Source: an uncultured Bacteroidales bacterium
GTDB lineage: Bacteria > Bacteroidota > Bacteroidia > Bacteroidales > Paludibacteraceae
Assembly: GCA_902778935.1 (NCBI GenBank)
Contig: CACYZT010000008.1
Span: 1 to 64,000, forward strand
Length of the DNA stretch: 64,000 nt
Reading direction: 5' to 3'
Within the stretch, counting starts at the first letter, position 1. Each line of letters starts with the position of its first letter. This document shows positions 1-7,978 of the stretch, piece by piece. The translations under genes and the position numbers were made by a program. Under the pieces are notes generated by a model. It ran no database searches. It was not told where the DNA came from and was given only the letters and a program-made list of their open reading frames with translations.

Positions 1-95
1 CCACGACGCTGCGGACAGCTGTCCAGAGCCGGGCTCTTCGACTTGTCCACCAGTTCTGCTCTTCCTTTTCTAACTAATTGTTGAATTGTAGGCAT
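1..95 (-). CDS. rpsL: 30S ribosomal protein S12 (5' part only)
   Basis: Only the first 31 codons lie in the window; the gene runs off the left edge. Read on the minus strand from the ATG at 93-95 the peptide begins [12 protein letters not shown] and continues to [13 protein letters not shown], the highly conserved N-terminus of ribosomal protein S12. S12 sits at the decoding centre of the 30S subunit and affects translational accuracy. A promoter of the Bacteroidetes type lies on the same strand at 215-245, giving a leader of about 110 bases. In most bacteria rpsG and fusA follow; that part would lie outside the window. Identification is secure despite the short length. Confidence 0.95.
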   Translation of the reverse strand, partial: MPTIQQLVRKGRAELVDKSKSPALDSCPQRR

Positions 96-214
96 TTTGT
101 TGTTTTAAATTTGTTTTTGTTTAACTTAAATATTCCACGCTCCCGCGCCTCTGTTCCCATGTTTTTATTACGCGTATATAGGCGTATGAGGGACGTTTCG
201 CGCGAAAAAGCTTG

Positions 215-245
215 CAAAGATACTGCTTTTTTTTGACATGACCAA
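215..245 (-). promoter_or_regulatory. Promoter for rpsL (TTG-N20-TATCTTTG)
   Basis: On the minus strand TTG is followed after exactly 20 bases by TATCTTTG, matching the Bacteroidetes primary sigma factor consensus (-33 TTTG, -7 TAnnTTTG). The stretch TTGGTCAT before an A-tract and GCAGTA closely resembles the promoters at 31422-31452 and 45244-45274. Confidence 0.75.
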
Positions 246-319
246 ATATTTTCTAAAGAAAAATCAAAAAAAATGCATTTTGCATGATTTATAAGGCATT
301 TTCAGTCCTTTTACCCTCC

Positions 320-385
320 AATACCGACTCATTTACGACTCATTCTCGACTCGTTACCGACTCATTCTCGACACATTACCTTTAG
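320..385. repeat. Intergenic 11-base-period array, six units
   Basis: Six consecutive 11-base units occupy this stretch of the 424-base gap between rpsL and udk. The consensus is ATTnnCGACTC: AATACCGACTC, ATTTACGACTC, ATTCTCGACTC, GTTACCGACTC, ATTCTCGACAC and the decayed ATTACCTTTAG. The period is exact. Two other gaps in the window (near 9.3 and 45.4 kb) hold arrays with the same period but different sequence. The rest of the gap holds the two divergent promoters and nothing else recognised. Confidence 0.8.
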
Positions 386-436
386 CCCTTTCGCCTTTAT
401 ACTTTTAGCCCTTACAAAAAAAATCTTGGATTTTTC

Positions 437-467
437 TTGCATAATTGAAAAAAAAGCAGTAACTTTG
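437..467 (+). promoter_or_regulatory. Promoter for udk operon (TTG-N20-TAACTTTG)
   Basis: TTG at 437-439 and TAACTTTG at 460-467 are separated by 20 bases with an A-tract and GCAG just before the -7 element. The start codon of udk lies about 50 bases downstream. Confidence 0.75.
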
Positions 468-519
468 CACCCCGAAATATAAATCGTACATAGTAAATTT
501 GTAAATTGTACATCTCTTT

Positions 520-1140
520 ATGTTTATCATCGGCATTGCGGGCGGTACCGGCTCGGGTAAAACAACGGTAGTCAAGAAGCTCATTGAGCGCCTTCCGAAA
601 GGAGAAGTGGTCGTTATTCCCCAAGACTCCTATTACAAGGACAGCAGCCATATACCCGTAGAGGAGCGGCAGTACATCAATTTCGACCATCCTGACGCTT
701 TCGATTGGCCGCTGTTAGCCAAGCATATCGAGATGCTCAAAGAGGGCAAGAGCGTTGAGCAACCTATCTATTCGTACATTACATGTACGCGCTCCAAAGA
801 GACCGTGCATATCGACCCCCGCGAAGTGATTATTGTTGAAGGAATCATGGCGCTACGTGAACCCAGAATGCGCCAGCAGATGGACCTGAAGATTTTCGTC
901 GATGCCGATGCCGACGACCGTCTGATTCGCGTCATGAAACGCGACGTGCTCGAGCGCGGCAGAAGTGCCGAACAGGTAATCGAACGATACCAGCGCGTTC
1001 TCAAACCGATGCACGAGCAGTTCATCGAACCCTGCAAACGATTCGCCGACGTCATTGTGCCGCAAGGCGGACATAACAACGCCGCTATCAACATGCTCGC
1101 CAAGTTCGTCAAGCAGCAGTTGAGAGAGAATAAAGAGTAG
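520..1140 (+). CDS. udk: Uridine kinase
   Basis: This 206-residue protein phosphorylates uridine (and cytidine) with a nucleoside triphosphate in pyrimidine salvage in the cytoplasm. The P-loop GGTGSGKT is at residues 8-15, followed by the family signature around QDSYYKD and the NFDHPDAFDW motif that contributes to uridine binding. Length matches the family (about 205-215 residues). The ATG is the first in frame after the promoter at 437-467. The stop codon overlaps the GTG start of the following chromate transporter gene by one base, so the three downstream-pointing genes are probably one transcript. Confidence 0.93.
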   Translation: MFIIGIAGGTGSGKTTVVKKLIERLPKGEVVVIPQDSYYKDSSHIPVEERQYINFDHPDAFDWPLLAKHIEMLKEGKSVEQPIYSYITCTRSKETVHIDPREVIIVEGIMALREPRMRQQMDLKIFVDADADDRLIRVMKRDVLERGRSAEQVIERYQRVLKPMHEQFIEPCKRFADVIVPQGGHNNAAINMLAKFVKQQLRENKE

Positions 1141-1706
1141 TGTTTTTTCAGCTTTTTTGGACATATCTCAAGATTGGTACCTTCACGCTCGGTGGAGGCT
1201 ATGCCATGTTACCGCTTATCCAACGGGAAGTAGTGGACCGCAAAGGATGGATTGACGAGCAGGAATTCCTTAATATGATTGCGCTCGCGCAAGCAGCGCC
1301 CGGACTGATAGCCGTTAATTCCGCTATCTTCATCGGCTGGCGCATAGGCGGTTGGCGAGGCGTCGCAGGAGCCGTTTTGGGCGCCGTTTTGCCTTCCTTT
1401 CTTATCATCCTCACCATCGCGGTAGTCTTTCGGGAATGGAAAGAACTGCCGGCTGTAGAAGCGGCGTTCAAAGGTATCCGGCCGGCCGTCGTGGCACTCA
1501 TCGCCGCTCCGCTGCTCAAGATGACCAAATCGGCTCTGAAAGCGAACGGAGGAAAGACCTCCAGCTCTCATCCCTGGCCGCTAATCATCAGCTTAATCTC
1601 CGCCCTGCTTATCTGGCTCGGACATGTGAATCCCGTCTGGGTAATCTTGGCCACCATCGTACTGACACTCTTGGCGGTGGACATCGCGGAAAGGAGGCAC
1701 AAATGA
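1140..1706 (+). CDS. chrA: Chromate transporter family protein, first half-size subunit
   Basis: The 188-residue protein is one CHR domain of the chromate ion transporter family. It shows the family N-terminus with FWTYLKIGTFTLGGGYAMLPLIQ, a WIDEQEF segment and several hydrophobic helices. Half-size members normally occur as adjacent pairs that act together, and a second copy starts at 1703. The start is a GTG at 1140 that overlaps the udk stop codon; no later in-frame start keeps the conserved N-terminus. Many pairs of this kind are annotated as chromate exporters, but the true substrate in gut Bacteroidales is not established. Confidence 0.85.
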   Translation: MFFQLFWTYLKIGTFTLGGGYAMLPLIQREVVDRKGWIDEQEFLNMIALAQAAPGLIAVNSAIFIGWRIGGWRGVAGAVLGAVLPSFLIILTIAVVFREWKELPAVEAAFKGIRPAVVALIAAPLLKMTKSALKANGGKTSSSHPWPLIISLISALLIWLGHVNPVWVILATIVLTLLAVDIAERRHK

Positions 1707-2245
1707 TCTATTTGCAGCTCTTTCTCAGCTTCTTCAAGATCGGTCTTTTCGGCTTCGGAGGCGGTCTGGCTATCCTCTCGCTCATCCAGATGGAAGTGCA
1801 GAAATACGGATGGATGGACCAACAGGAATTCATTGATATTGTGGCCGTTAGTCAAGTCACACCGGGACCGATAGGCATCAACTGCGCCACGTATGTCGGT
1901 TACACAACCGCCGGTTTCTGGGGTAGTGTTCTGGCAACCACAGCCATCGTGCTTCCCAGTCTGATTATCATGCTCAGTATATGCAAAGCCTATTTCTGGC
2001 TCAGCACACGTTTCAAAGGTAATCCGTACTACGAACAGACCTTGCGGATGTTGCGTTTCACGGTCCTCGGACTCATCGCCTCCGCGGCACTCATCCTCAT
2101 CAAACCAACCACCTTCATCGACTCGTACAGTTGGGTTATTTTCGCCCTTGTGGCATTCTGTGCCGTTTTGCCGAACAAAGTACTCAGTCACCCTATTCTG
2201 CTCATCATTCTCTCCGGCTTTGCCGGGTACTTCCTCTATCGCTAA
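1703..2245 (+). CDS. chrA: Chromate transporter family protein, second half-size subunit
   Basis: This 180-residue membrane protein is the partner of the preceding subunit: MIYLQLFLSFFKIGLFGFGGGLAILSL parallels its N-terminus. The conserved VSQVTPGPIGIN segment, typical of one member of each pair, is present at about residue 50. The ATG at 1703 overlaps the previous stop (ATGA) and follows AGGAGG at 1692-1697, one of very few clear Shine-Dalgarno sequences in the window. A longer reading frame from 1352 exists but only translates the previous gene in another frame. Both subunits probably sit in the inner membrane as an antiparallel pair, as is known for the family. Confidence 0.85.
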   Translation: MIYLQLFLSFFKIGLFGFGGGLAILSLIQMEVQKYGWMDQQEFIDIVAVSQVTPGPIGINCATYVGYTTAGFWGSVLATTAIVLPSLIIMLSICKAYFWLSTRFKGNPYYEQTLRMLRFTVLGLIASAALILIKPTTFIDSYSWVIFALVAFCAVLPNKVLSHPILLIILSGFAGYFLYR

Positions 2246-2248
2246 AAA

Positions 2249-2270
2249 AGGCTAAAAGAGCCTCTGTTTT
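2249..2270 (+). terminator. Possible weak terminator after the chromate transporter genes
   Basis: AGGCT-AAAAG-AGCCT (2249-2263) forms a five-pair hairpin followed by CTGTTTTG. It is short, so the call is tentative. Confidence 0.4.
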
Positions 2271-2332
2271 GCATCAACTGCCAACTCAACATGGAAAAAA
2301 TGCGAAACTTTAATAAATTTTTTATTAAAATC

Positions 2333-2363
2333 TTGTATATGTGAAAAAAAAAGTGTAATTTTG
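2333..2363 (+). promoter_or_regulatory. Promoter for mdh (TTG-N20-TAATTTTG)
   Basis: TTG at 2333-2335 and TAATTTTG at 2356-2363 with a 20-base spacer that contains a nine-base A-tract. The leader to the mdh ATG is about 60 bases. Confidence 0.75.
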
Positions 2364-2427
2364 CAGGCTGTTAGGTTGATAGCCTACAGATAATGGCGAA
2401 TATAAACTATAAAAATACATAACTATT

Positions 2428-3369
2428 ATGAGCAAAGTTACAGTTGTTGGCGCAGGAAACGTAGGTGCTACGTGCGCAAATGTGTTGGCGGTAAATGAGG
2501 TAGCCAACGAAGTATGTCTGATTGATATCAAGGAGGGTTTTGCAGAGGGCAAAGCGATGGATATCATGCAAACGGCTCAGTTGATGGGCTTCGACACCGT
2601 AGTAACCGGTGTGACGAACGATTACAGCAAGACCAGCGGTTCGGATGTAGTCATCATCACTTCCGGTCTGCCGCGTAAACCGGGTATGACGCGTGAGGAG
2701 TTGATCGGTGTGAATGCCGGTATCGTGAAGAGTGTGTGCGACCAGGTTCTCAAATACAGCCCGAACGCTATTCTGGTAGTTGTTTCGAACCCGATGGATA
2801 CGATGGCTTATCTGACGCTTCACGCGCTCAAGTTGCCGCGCAACCGCGTCATCGGTATGGGTGGCGCATTGGATAGCGCTCGTCTGAAATACTTCTTGAG
2901 CCAGGCTCTGAAGTGCAATGCGAACGACGTGGACGGTTTCGTCATCGGCGGTCACGGCGACACCACGATGATTCCTCTTACCAGCTACACTACCTACAAA
3001 GGTATCAACGTAAGCGAGTTCCTGAGCAAAGAGGAGCTGGAGAATGTAGTTAAGAGCACGATGGTAGGCGGTGCTACGCTGACCGGTCTGCTGGGTACTT
3101 CCGCATGGATGGCTCCGGGTGCTGCTGCTGCTTCGGTTGCCGAGGCTATTATCAAGGACCAGAAGAAGATGATTCCTTGCTCCGCTGCCCTCGAAGGCGA
3201 GTACGGCATGAAGGATATCACTATCGGCGTTCCGTGTATCATCGGCAAGAACGGTATTGAGAAGATTCTGGAGTTGAATATCAGCGAGGAAGAGCGCGCC
3301 AAACTGCATGAGAGCGAGGCTGCTGTCCGCAAGACTACTGCTATCCTCAAAGACCTCAACGTTCTTTAA
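2428..3369 (+). CDS. mdh: Malate dehydrogenase
   Basis: The 313-residue enzyme interconverts malate and oxaloacetate with NAD in the cytoplasm; in Bacteroidales it serves the reductive branch leading to succinate and propionate. The nucleotide-binding motif GAGNVG is at residues 8-13, the substrate arginines sit in GLPRKPGMTREEL near residue 85, and the catalytic histidine is in VIGGHGDTT near residue 175. Sequence and length fit the LDH-like malate dehydrogenases (MDH3 type). It has its own promoter and is a single gene, followed by a heptamer repeat tract. Codon use is strongly biased, consistent with high expression. Confidence 0.93.
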   Translation: MSKVTVVGAGNVGATCANVLAVNEVANEVCLIDIKEGFAEGKAMDIMQTAQLMGFDTVVTGVTNDYSKTSGSDVVIITSGLPRKPGMTREELIGVNAGIVKSVCDQVLKYSPNAILVVVSNPMDTMAYLTLHALKLPRNRVIGMGGALDSARLKYFLSQALKCNANDVDGFVIGGHGDTTMIPLTSYTTYKGINVSEFLSKEELENVVKSTMVGGATLTGLLGTSAWMAPGAAAASVAEAIIKDQKKMIPCSAALEGEYGMKDITIGVPCIIGKNGIEKILELNISEEERAKLHESEAAVRKTTAILKDLNVL

Positions 3370-3371
3370 TT

Positions 3372-3446
3372 GACGATTAGACGATTGACGAGGTACGCGG
3401 AAAAATCGTCAATAAATCGTTAAATCGTAAATCGTTAAATCGTAAA
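3372..3446. repeat. 7/8-base tandem repeat tract (GACGATT and AAATCGT units)
   Basis: GACGATT units at 3372-3393 are followed at about 3405-3446 by alternating 7- and 8-base AAATCGT/TAAATCGT units, filling nearly the whole mdh-to-SPT gap. The reverse complement of GACGATT, AATCGTC, is the unit of the tract before dnaG at 28485, so two distant gaps share the same unit. Confidence 0.8.
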
Positions 3447-3454
3447 TTATTCCT

Positions 3455-4648
3455 ATGGATTTATTTGAAAAATGCGACCATTTTGAGACCCTCAAGCAGG
3501 TTCGCAAATTAGGTATTTACCCTTATTTCCATGAGCTGGAGAGCCGCCAGGCGCCAATCGTGAAGATGGAGAACCACCGCGTGATTATGCTCGGTAGTAA
3601 CAACTACTTGGGTTTCACAGAGAACGAGGCGGTTATCAAAGCCGGACACGAAGCGCTGGATAAATACGGCACAGGCGTGAGCGGTAGCCGTTTCCTGAAC
3701 GGTACGCTCGACCTGCATCTTCAGCTGGAGAAAGAGATAGCAGCGTTCACGGGCTACGAAGAGGCGATGACCGTCTCGACGGGTTTCCAGACCAACCTCG
3801 CTATCATCTCCGCTATCTGTGGAAAGGATGATTACATCCTCAATGACCGTGAGAACCATGCTTCCATCTATGATGCGTGCCGACTGAGTTACGCAAAAGT
3901 GCTGCGTTACCGCCACTCGGACATGCAGGATTTGGAGCGTCAGTTGAAATCAATTCCGGACAATGCCGGCAAACTCATCATCACCGATGGTGTGTTCTCC
4001 ATGCGCGGCGATATATGCAAACTGCCGGAGATATGTGCGCTGGCTGAGAAATACGGCGCACGTGTGATGGTGGATGATGCGCACGGCTTCGGTGTGCTCG
4101 GTCCCGGCGGACGCGGTACAGCAGCGCATTTCGGGCTGACCGATAAAGTGGATATCACGATGCTTACGTTCTCGAAGTCGCTGGCTTCGATAGGCGGATG
4201 TATGTTAGCGAGCCACCGCGTAGCCGACTGGCTACGCCATGTGAGTCGTCCGTTCATCTTCTCCGCTTCTATCACGCCGTGCTCGGCTGCTACGGCTTTG
4301 GAGGCGCTGCATCAACTCATCCTCGACCCCGAGCGTCCGACGCGTCTGATGAATATCGCCAAGTACTTCCAGAAACAGCTTCTCGCTGCGGGAGTGAAGA
4401 TTATCGAGGCTCCGACGCCTATTGTGCCTATCTTCACCTACAAGACGCTGGACACGCTGTACTATGGCAAGAAACTGTTCGATGAGGGTGTGTATGTGAA
4501 CCCTGTTATGGCGCCGGCTTGCGTAGAAGGCGAATGTCTGCTGCGTACCACGCTGATGGCAACGCATACCGAGCCTGTCATTGACGAAGCGGTAGAAATC
4601 ATCGCTCGCGTACTGAGAGAAGGTGCGCCGGAAATGCAATTGGCATAA
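3455..4648 (+). CDS. spt: Serine palmitoyltransferase-like alpha-oxoamine synthase
   Basis: This 397-residue PLP enzyme belongs to the alpha-oxoamine synthase family (BioF, KBL, SPT). The PLP lysine is K241 in TFSKSLASIGG; DDAHGFGVLG precedes it and the NDRENHASIYD segment is present. The N-terminus LGIYPYFHELES and the segments GSRFLNGTLDLHLQLEKE and RPFIFSAS resemble the serine palmitoyltransferase of Bacteroides, which condenses serine with a long-chain acyl thioester as the first step of sphingolipid synthesis. The next gene is an SDR reductase that overlaps by one base, which fits the next step (3-ketosphinganine reduction). BioF or 2-amino-3-ketobutyrate ligase remain possible, but the absence of bio genes and the similarity to Bacteroides SPT favour SPT. 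A perfect 8-base-pair hairpin lies in the coding sequence at 4218-4237. Confidence 0.78.
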   Translation: MDLFEKCDHFETLKQVRKLGIYPYFHELESRQAPIVKMENHRVIMLGSNNYLGFTENEAVIKAGHEALDKYGTGVSGSRFLNGTLDLHLQLEKEIAAFTGYEEAMTVSTGFQTNLAIISAICGKDDYILNDRENHASIYDACRLSYAKVLRYRHSDMQDLERQLKSIPDNAGKLIITDGVFSMRGDICKLPEICALAEKYGARVMVDDAHGFGVLGPGGRGTAAHFGLTDKVDITMLTFSKSLASIGGCMLASHRVADWLRHVSRPFIFSASITPCSAATALEALHQLILDPERPTRLMNIAKYFQKQLLAAGVKIIEAPTPIVPIFTYKTLDTLYYGKKLFDEGVYVNPVMAPACVEGECLLRTTLMATHTEPVIDEAVEIIARVLREGAPEMQLA

Positions 4649-5454
4649 TGAAGACACTCGTTATTTCGGGCGGAAGCAGCGGTATAGGTAAAGCGACAGC
4701 CTCGCTCTTTGCGGAGCGGGGCTGGCGTGTTTTTGAGTTAAGCCGGTCGGGTACTCCCGACAGAGCGGACAACCATTCGGGCAAAGGTTCCATAACGCAT
4801 GTTAAATGCGATGTTTGCTCGGAAGAGAGTTGCCGCACGGCGATAGAAGAGGTATTGAAGCAGACCGACCATATCGATGTGGTCATCTCCAATGCCGGTT
4901 TCGGTATCTCGGGTTCGGTAGAGTTCACGGATATCAAGGAGGCGGAGCATCAGATGGATGTCAATTTCATGGGCGCTGTGCGATTCACGCAAGCCGTTCT
5001 GCCTCAGCTGCGTCAGCAGCGCTACGGACGTATCATCTATACTTCGTCTGTCGCTGCCATCTTGGCTGTTCCGTATCAGGCTTTCTATTCGGCGTCCAAA
5101 GCGGCTATCAATGCGATGGCGCTGGCGCTGGCGAACGAAGTGAAGGAGTTTGGCATCAGCGTGAGTGTGATGATGCCGGGTGACGTGCGTACGGGCTTCA
5201 CCGATGCGCGGCATAAGAGCACGGCGGGCGAAGAGGTATATACCGGTGCGAAGAAAGCTATCACCACGATGGAGCATGACGAGCGCGGAGGAATGAACCC
5301 GATGCAGATGGCGCAACTCTTCTATCATATCGCTACCTGCCGTAGTCCGCGGCCGCAGTACGTAGGCGGTTTCAGTTACCGCATCCTCTGTTTCCTTGAA
5401 CGTCTATTACCCAAGCGCTTTGTCAACTGGATTGAATACAAGGTTTATAGCTGA
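4648..5454 (+). CDS. Short-chain dehydrogenase/reductase, possible 3-ketosphinganine reductase
   Basis: The 268-residue protein is a classical SDR: the NAD(P)-binding motif GGSSGIGK is at residues 8-15, NAGFGISG near residue 90, and the catalytic YxxxK is Y147-K151 in FYSASKAA. C-terminal to it, MMPGDVRTGF is the usual SDR loop. The ATG overlaps the stop of the serine palmitoyltransferase-like gene (TAATG), so the two are translationally coupled. From this I infer, but cannot prove, that it reduces 3-ketosphinganine. A general SDR oxidoreductase role is the alternative. It is coupled in the same way to the S66 carboxypeptidase that follows. Confidence 0.82.
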   Translation: MKTLVISGGSSGIGKATASLFAERGWRVFELSRSGTPDRADNHSGKGSITHVKCDVCSEESCRTAIEEVLKQTDHIDVVISNAGFGISGSVEFTDIKEAEHQMDVNFMGAVRFTQAVLPQLRQQRYGRIIYTSSVAAILAVPYQAFYSASKAAINAMALALANEVKEFGISVSVMMPGDVRTGFTDARHKSTAGEEVYTGAKKAITTMEHDERGGMNPMQMAQLFYHIATCRSPRPQYVGGFSYRILCFLERLLPKRFVNWIEYKVYS

Positions 5455-6353
5455 TGAAGCATATTCGTATCATATCGCCGTCGGGAGTGATTGACTCTTC
5501 GTTCATCGAAGGGGCAAGTGCGCGTTTGCGCGCGTGGGGATATAAGGTGAGCGAAGGCGTTCACGCGCGTGACGCATGGGGACGCTTTGCCGGCAGGGAC
5601 GAAGACCGTCTGTCGGACTTGATAGAAGCACTCAATGACGCTTCGGTAGATTTTATCCTTTGTTCGCGCGGCGGATACGGACTACAGCGTATCATCGATC
5701 GTGTACCGGCTATCCACAAGCCCATCATCGGTTTCAGCGATATCACGGCTCTGCATCAACTTTCGGGTATCCATCATCAGCCCTCTGTGCACGGTATCAT
5801 GTGCAAGCATATCGCTTCGCTGCCGGAAGAGAGCGAACCGATACAAGCGCTGAAGAAACTGCTTTGTGGCGAAGGAATCGAATACCGCTGGGCGGCTCAT
5901 CGTCTGAACAGACCGGGCAAAGTTTCTGCGCCTCTCATCGGCGGAAACCTCTCCGTCCTCTACGGCCTGCAAGGCACAGCGTACGGACTGGCGTCCGTAA
6001 TTCAAAATTCAAGATTCAAGATTCAAAATTCAAGTCCGATATTGCTGATAGAAGATATCTGCGAGCGGCACTATCATATTGACCGGATGATGCGCAATCT
6101 GCGCATGAGCGGTGTGCTGGCTCGGTTGAGCGGATTGATTGTTGGTCAGTTCAGCGATTGTGATGACGACCCGCTCATGCAGCAAACGGTCTATGAGACC
6201 ATCAAAGAAGTAGTCGCTGACTACGACTACCCTGTTCTTTTCAACGCCCCGTTCGGGCATGTAGAGCACAATCTGCCGTTATGGCTGAATCATCATTCGA
6301 CCATCGAGTGTGACACGGATAGTGTCCTGCGCTTTGACGGCGTCCAGGTATAA
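5454..6353 (+). CDS. ldcA: S66 family LD-carboxypeptidase
   Basis: The 299-residue protein fits the LD-carboxypeptidase/MccF family, serine peptidases that trim the terminal D-alanine from murein tetrapeptides during peptidoglycan recycling. The N-terminus RIISPSGVID, CSRGGYGLQRIID near residue 70, the presumed nucleophile in GFSDIT (S95), the glutamate in LLIEDICE near residue 199 and the histidine in FGHVEHN near 269 match the Ser-Glu-His arrangement of the family. Residues about 182-193 (QNSRFKIQNSS) are encoded by five 7-base units and have no counterpart expected in the family; they precede the strand carrying the catalytic glutamate. The gene overlaps the previous stop and runs tail-to-tail into the next (-) gene by 75 bases. 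Confidence 0.85.
   Translation: MKHIRIISPSGVIDSSFIEGASARLRAWGYKVSEGVHARDAWGRFAGRDEDRLSDLIEALNDASVDFILCSRGGYGLQRIIDRVPAIHKPIIGFSDITALHQLSGIHHQPSVHGIMCKHIASLPEESEPIQALKKLLCGEGIEYRWAAHRLNRPGKVSAPLIGGNLSVLYGLQGTAYGLASVIQNSRFKIQNSSPILLIEDICERHYHIDRMMRNLRMSGVLARLSGLIVGQFSDCDDDPLMQQTVYETIKEVVADYDYPVLFNAPFGHVEHNLPLWLNHHSTIECDTDSVLRFDGVQV
5999..6033 (+). repeat. In-frame heptamer tract in the S66 gene (5 x 7 bases)
   Basis: Units AATTCAA, AATTCAA, GATTCAA, GATTCAA, AATTCAA. Three units equal seven codons, so the peptide repeats with a seven-residue period (IQNSRFK, IQNSS). Confidence 0.85.
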
Positions 6354-7073
6354 GCTGCGAATGAGCAGATCGCTTTTCCAATAATCAACGTACTGCGTTA
6401 GCGCCTCCATGTGGTCCGTTCCGCCGGCGAGATAATCGCTGGTTGCGACGGTGTATAGTTGCTTGGGGTTGACGGCTTTGCCGCCTACAGTCACGCTGGC
6501 AAGCGTATTGTCAATGATTTTCACACGCATACCTGCGACGCCTTGTGCGCCGTAACGGGCGAAGGACTCGCAGAGCTCGATAATCGACGAGCCTTTGAGC
6601 GTAAGCACGACGAGCAGGTTATCAAACGGCATAAGTTCGAACACATTGCCTTTGGTGACCGGTCCTTTGGGCCATGAGCAACGCATTCCGCCCATGTTGA
6701 CAATCGCGATATCGACACTGCCGGGATAGGCTTTCTTGGCGGCTTCCCACAAAGCATCGGTAGCCCAGTTGAGCATCGGGCACTCGGGTGAACCCACCCA
6801 CATATCCTCCGGCGCATAGCCTATCTGCACATTCATCGCTTTCTCCAGGTCCGCTTTGACAGGTGCCAACTCGCGGATGTAGGACGAGTCCTGAATAGCA
6901 TCAGACGAAGCGTTCACAGGGATGGCTTCGGTGGTAACCGATGTTACTTTGACGGGCTTATGGCAAGCCGGTAAAAGGACCGTGCAGAGCACTGTTAGAC
7001 CGATGGCAAGCCATCTGTTAGACCGCTTCGCTGTAAGACCGGTCTTCGACCTGTAGGATGTTATTTTTCGCAT
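6279..7073 (-). CDS. Lipoprotein with 5'-nucleotidase C-terminal domain
   Basis: The 264-residue product has a lipoprotein signal ending LLPAC (Cys near residue 36) and then the C-terminal, substrate-specificity domain of UshA-type 5'-nucleotidases: MLNWATDALWEA, VNMGGMRCSW, NVFELMPFDNLLVVLTLKG, and the late YTVATSDYLAGGTD. The catalytic metallophosphatase domain is absent; a separate gene at 37294-38169 encodes exactly that domain with a similar signal peptide. The gene overlaps psuG by 13 bases, so it is the third gene of a pseudouridine operon; release of nucleosides from nucleotides outside the inner membrane would feed that pathway. Much of the signal sequence (GLTAKRSNRWLAIGLTVL) is encoded by four ACAG-hairpin-CGGTCT repeat units. 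Confidence 0.85.
   Translation of the reverse strand: MRKITSYRSKTGLTAKRSNRWLAIGLTVLCTVLLPACHKPVKVTSVTTEAIPVNASSDAIQDSSYIRELAPVKADLEKAMNVQIGYAPEDMWVGSPECPMLNWATDALWEAAKKAYPGSVDIAIVNMGGMRCSWPKGPVTKGNVFELMPFDNLLVVLTLKGSSIIELCESFARYGAQGVAGMRVKIIDNTLASVTVGGKAVNPKQLYTVATSDYLAGGTDHMEALTQYVDYWKSDLLIRSLYLDAVKAQDTIRVTLDGRMMIQP
6976..7054 (-). repeat. ACAG-hairpin-CGGTCT repeat cluster, four units, in a signal peptide
   Basis: Read on the minus strand, four units follow each other. Each begins ACAG, carries a small self-complementary core (GTCGAAGAC, CGAAG, GATGGCTTGCCATC, GTGCTCTGCAC) and ends CGGTCT or CGGTCC. The cores differ in sequence but keep pairing, the pattern of compensatory change in a stem. 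Confidence 0.8.
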
Positions 7074-7978
7074 AGAGCTTTGGCTGTTTTCGCCGCAAGG
7101 CGGGCATTGTTAAGAACGAGTTGGATATTCGCCGCAAGGCTGTCTCCGCCGGTCAGGTCTTTGACCTTTGCCAGCAAGAACGGCGTACATTGTTTGCCGT
7201 GAATACCGGCTTGGTCCATCTGGCGAAGGGCTTCTTCGATAGCGGCATCGATGACGGCTTTCGGCATGGAGAACTCTTCGGGGATGGGGTTAGTAACAAG
7301 CATACCACCTTTGAGTCCGCAGTCTATCTTGGCGCGGAAAGCCGCAGCGAGTTCTTCCGGCGTGTCGATACGGTAGTCCACTTTGAATCCGCTGTGACGG
7401 GTATAGAACGCCGGCAGTTCCTCTGTTCCGAAACCGATGACGGGTACGCCTTTGGTCTCCAGATATTCGAGCGTCAGACCGAGGTCGAGAATCGATTTGG
7501 CTCCGGCACAGATGACCATAACGGGTGTCTGCGCGAGTTCCTCGAGGTCGGCTGAGATATCGAAGGTCTGCTGTGCGCCGCGATGAACGCCTCCTATGCC
7601 GCCTGTGGCGAAGACGCGTATTCCTGTCATGGCAGCAATAATCATGGTCGTGGTGACGGTGGTTGCGCCATCTTCCTTACGGGCGATGAGCACGGGCAGG
7701 TCGCGCCGCGAGGCTTTGATGACCGCCTGTCCTTTTTTACCGAGGTACTCTATCTCTTCGGGTGTACAGCCGGCTTTGAGTTTACCGCCGATGATAGCGA
7801 TAGTAGCGGGTGTAGCGCCGTTCTCACGGATGGTCTGTTCCACGCGCAGCGCGGTCTGTACGTTCTGCGGGTAAGGCATGCCGTGACTGATGATGGTTGA
7901 CTCAAGCGCGACAACAGGCTTTCCTGCCTCCAGCGCCTCTTTTACTTCTTTTGATAGTTCCAAATATTGATTCATCAT
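7061..7978 (-). CDS. psuG: Pseudouridine-5'-phosphate glycosidase
   Basis: The 305-residue enzyme reversibly cleaves the C-C glycosidic bond of pseudouridine 5'-phosphate to uracil and ribose 5-phosphate. Family hallmarks are ALESTIISHGMPYPQN at residues 24-39, ATGGIGGVHRGA near 124-135 and AGAKSILD, whose lysine K161 occupies the place of the Schiff-base lysine known in the E. coli enzyme; CAGAKSILDLG and PVIGFGTEELPAFY also fit. Length is normal. The start overlaps the stop of psuK by four bases and the end overlaps the nucleotidase-domain gene by 13 bases, so all three are translated from one message. Confidence 0.93.
   Translation of the reverse strand: MMNQYLELSKEVKEALEAGKPVVALESTIISHGMPYPQNVQTALRVEQTIRENGATPATIAIIGGKLKAGCTPEEIEYLGKKGQAVIKASRRDLPVLIARKEDGATTVTTTMIIAAMTGIRVFATGGIGGVHRGAQQTFDISADLEELAQTPVMVICAGAKSILDLGLTLEYLETKGVPVIGFGTEELPAFYTRHSGFKVDYRIDTPEELAAAFRAKIDCGLKGGMLVTNPIPEEFSMPKAVIDAAIEEALRQMDQAGIHGKQCTPFLLAKVKDLTGGDSLAANIQLVLNNARLAAKTAKALCEK

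Noticed and set aside
4218-4237. Perfect 8-pair hairpin GCGTAGCC-GACT-GGCTACGC in the SPT-like gene
   Set aside because: It encodes RVADWLRH, which resembles the same region (WLRH) of the Bacteroides enzyme, so it is probably coincidental rather than an inserted unit.
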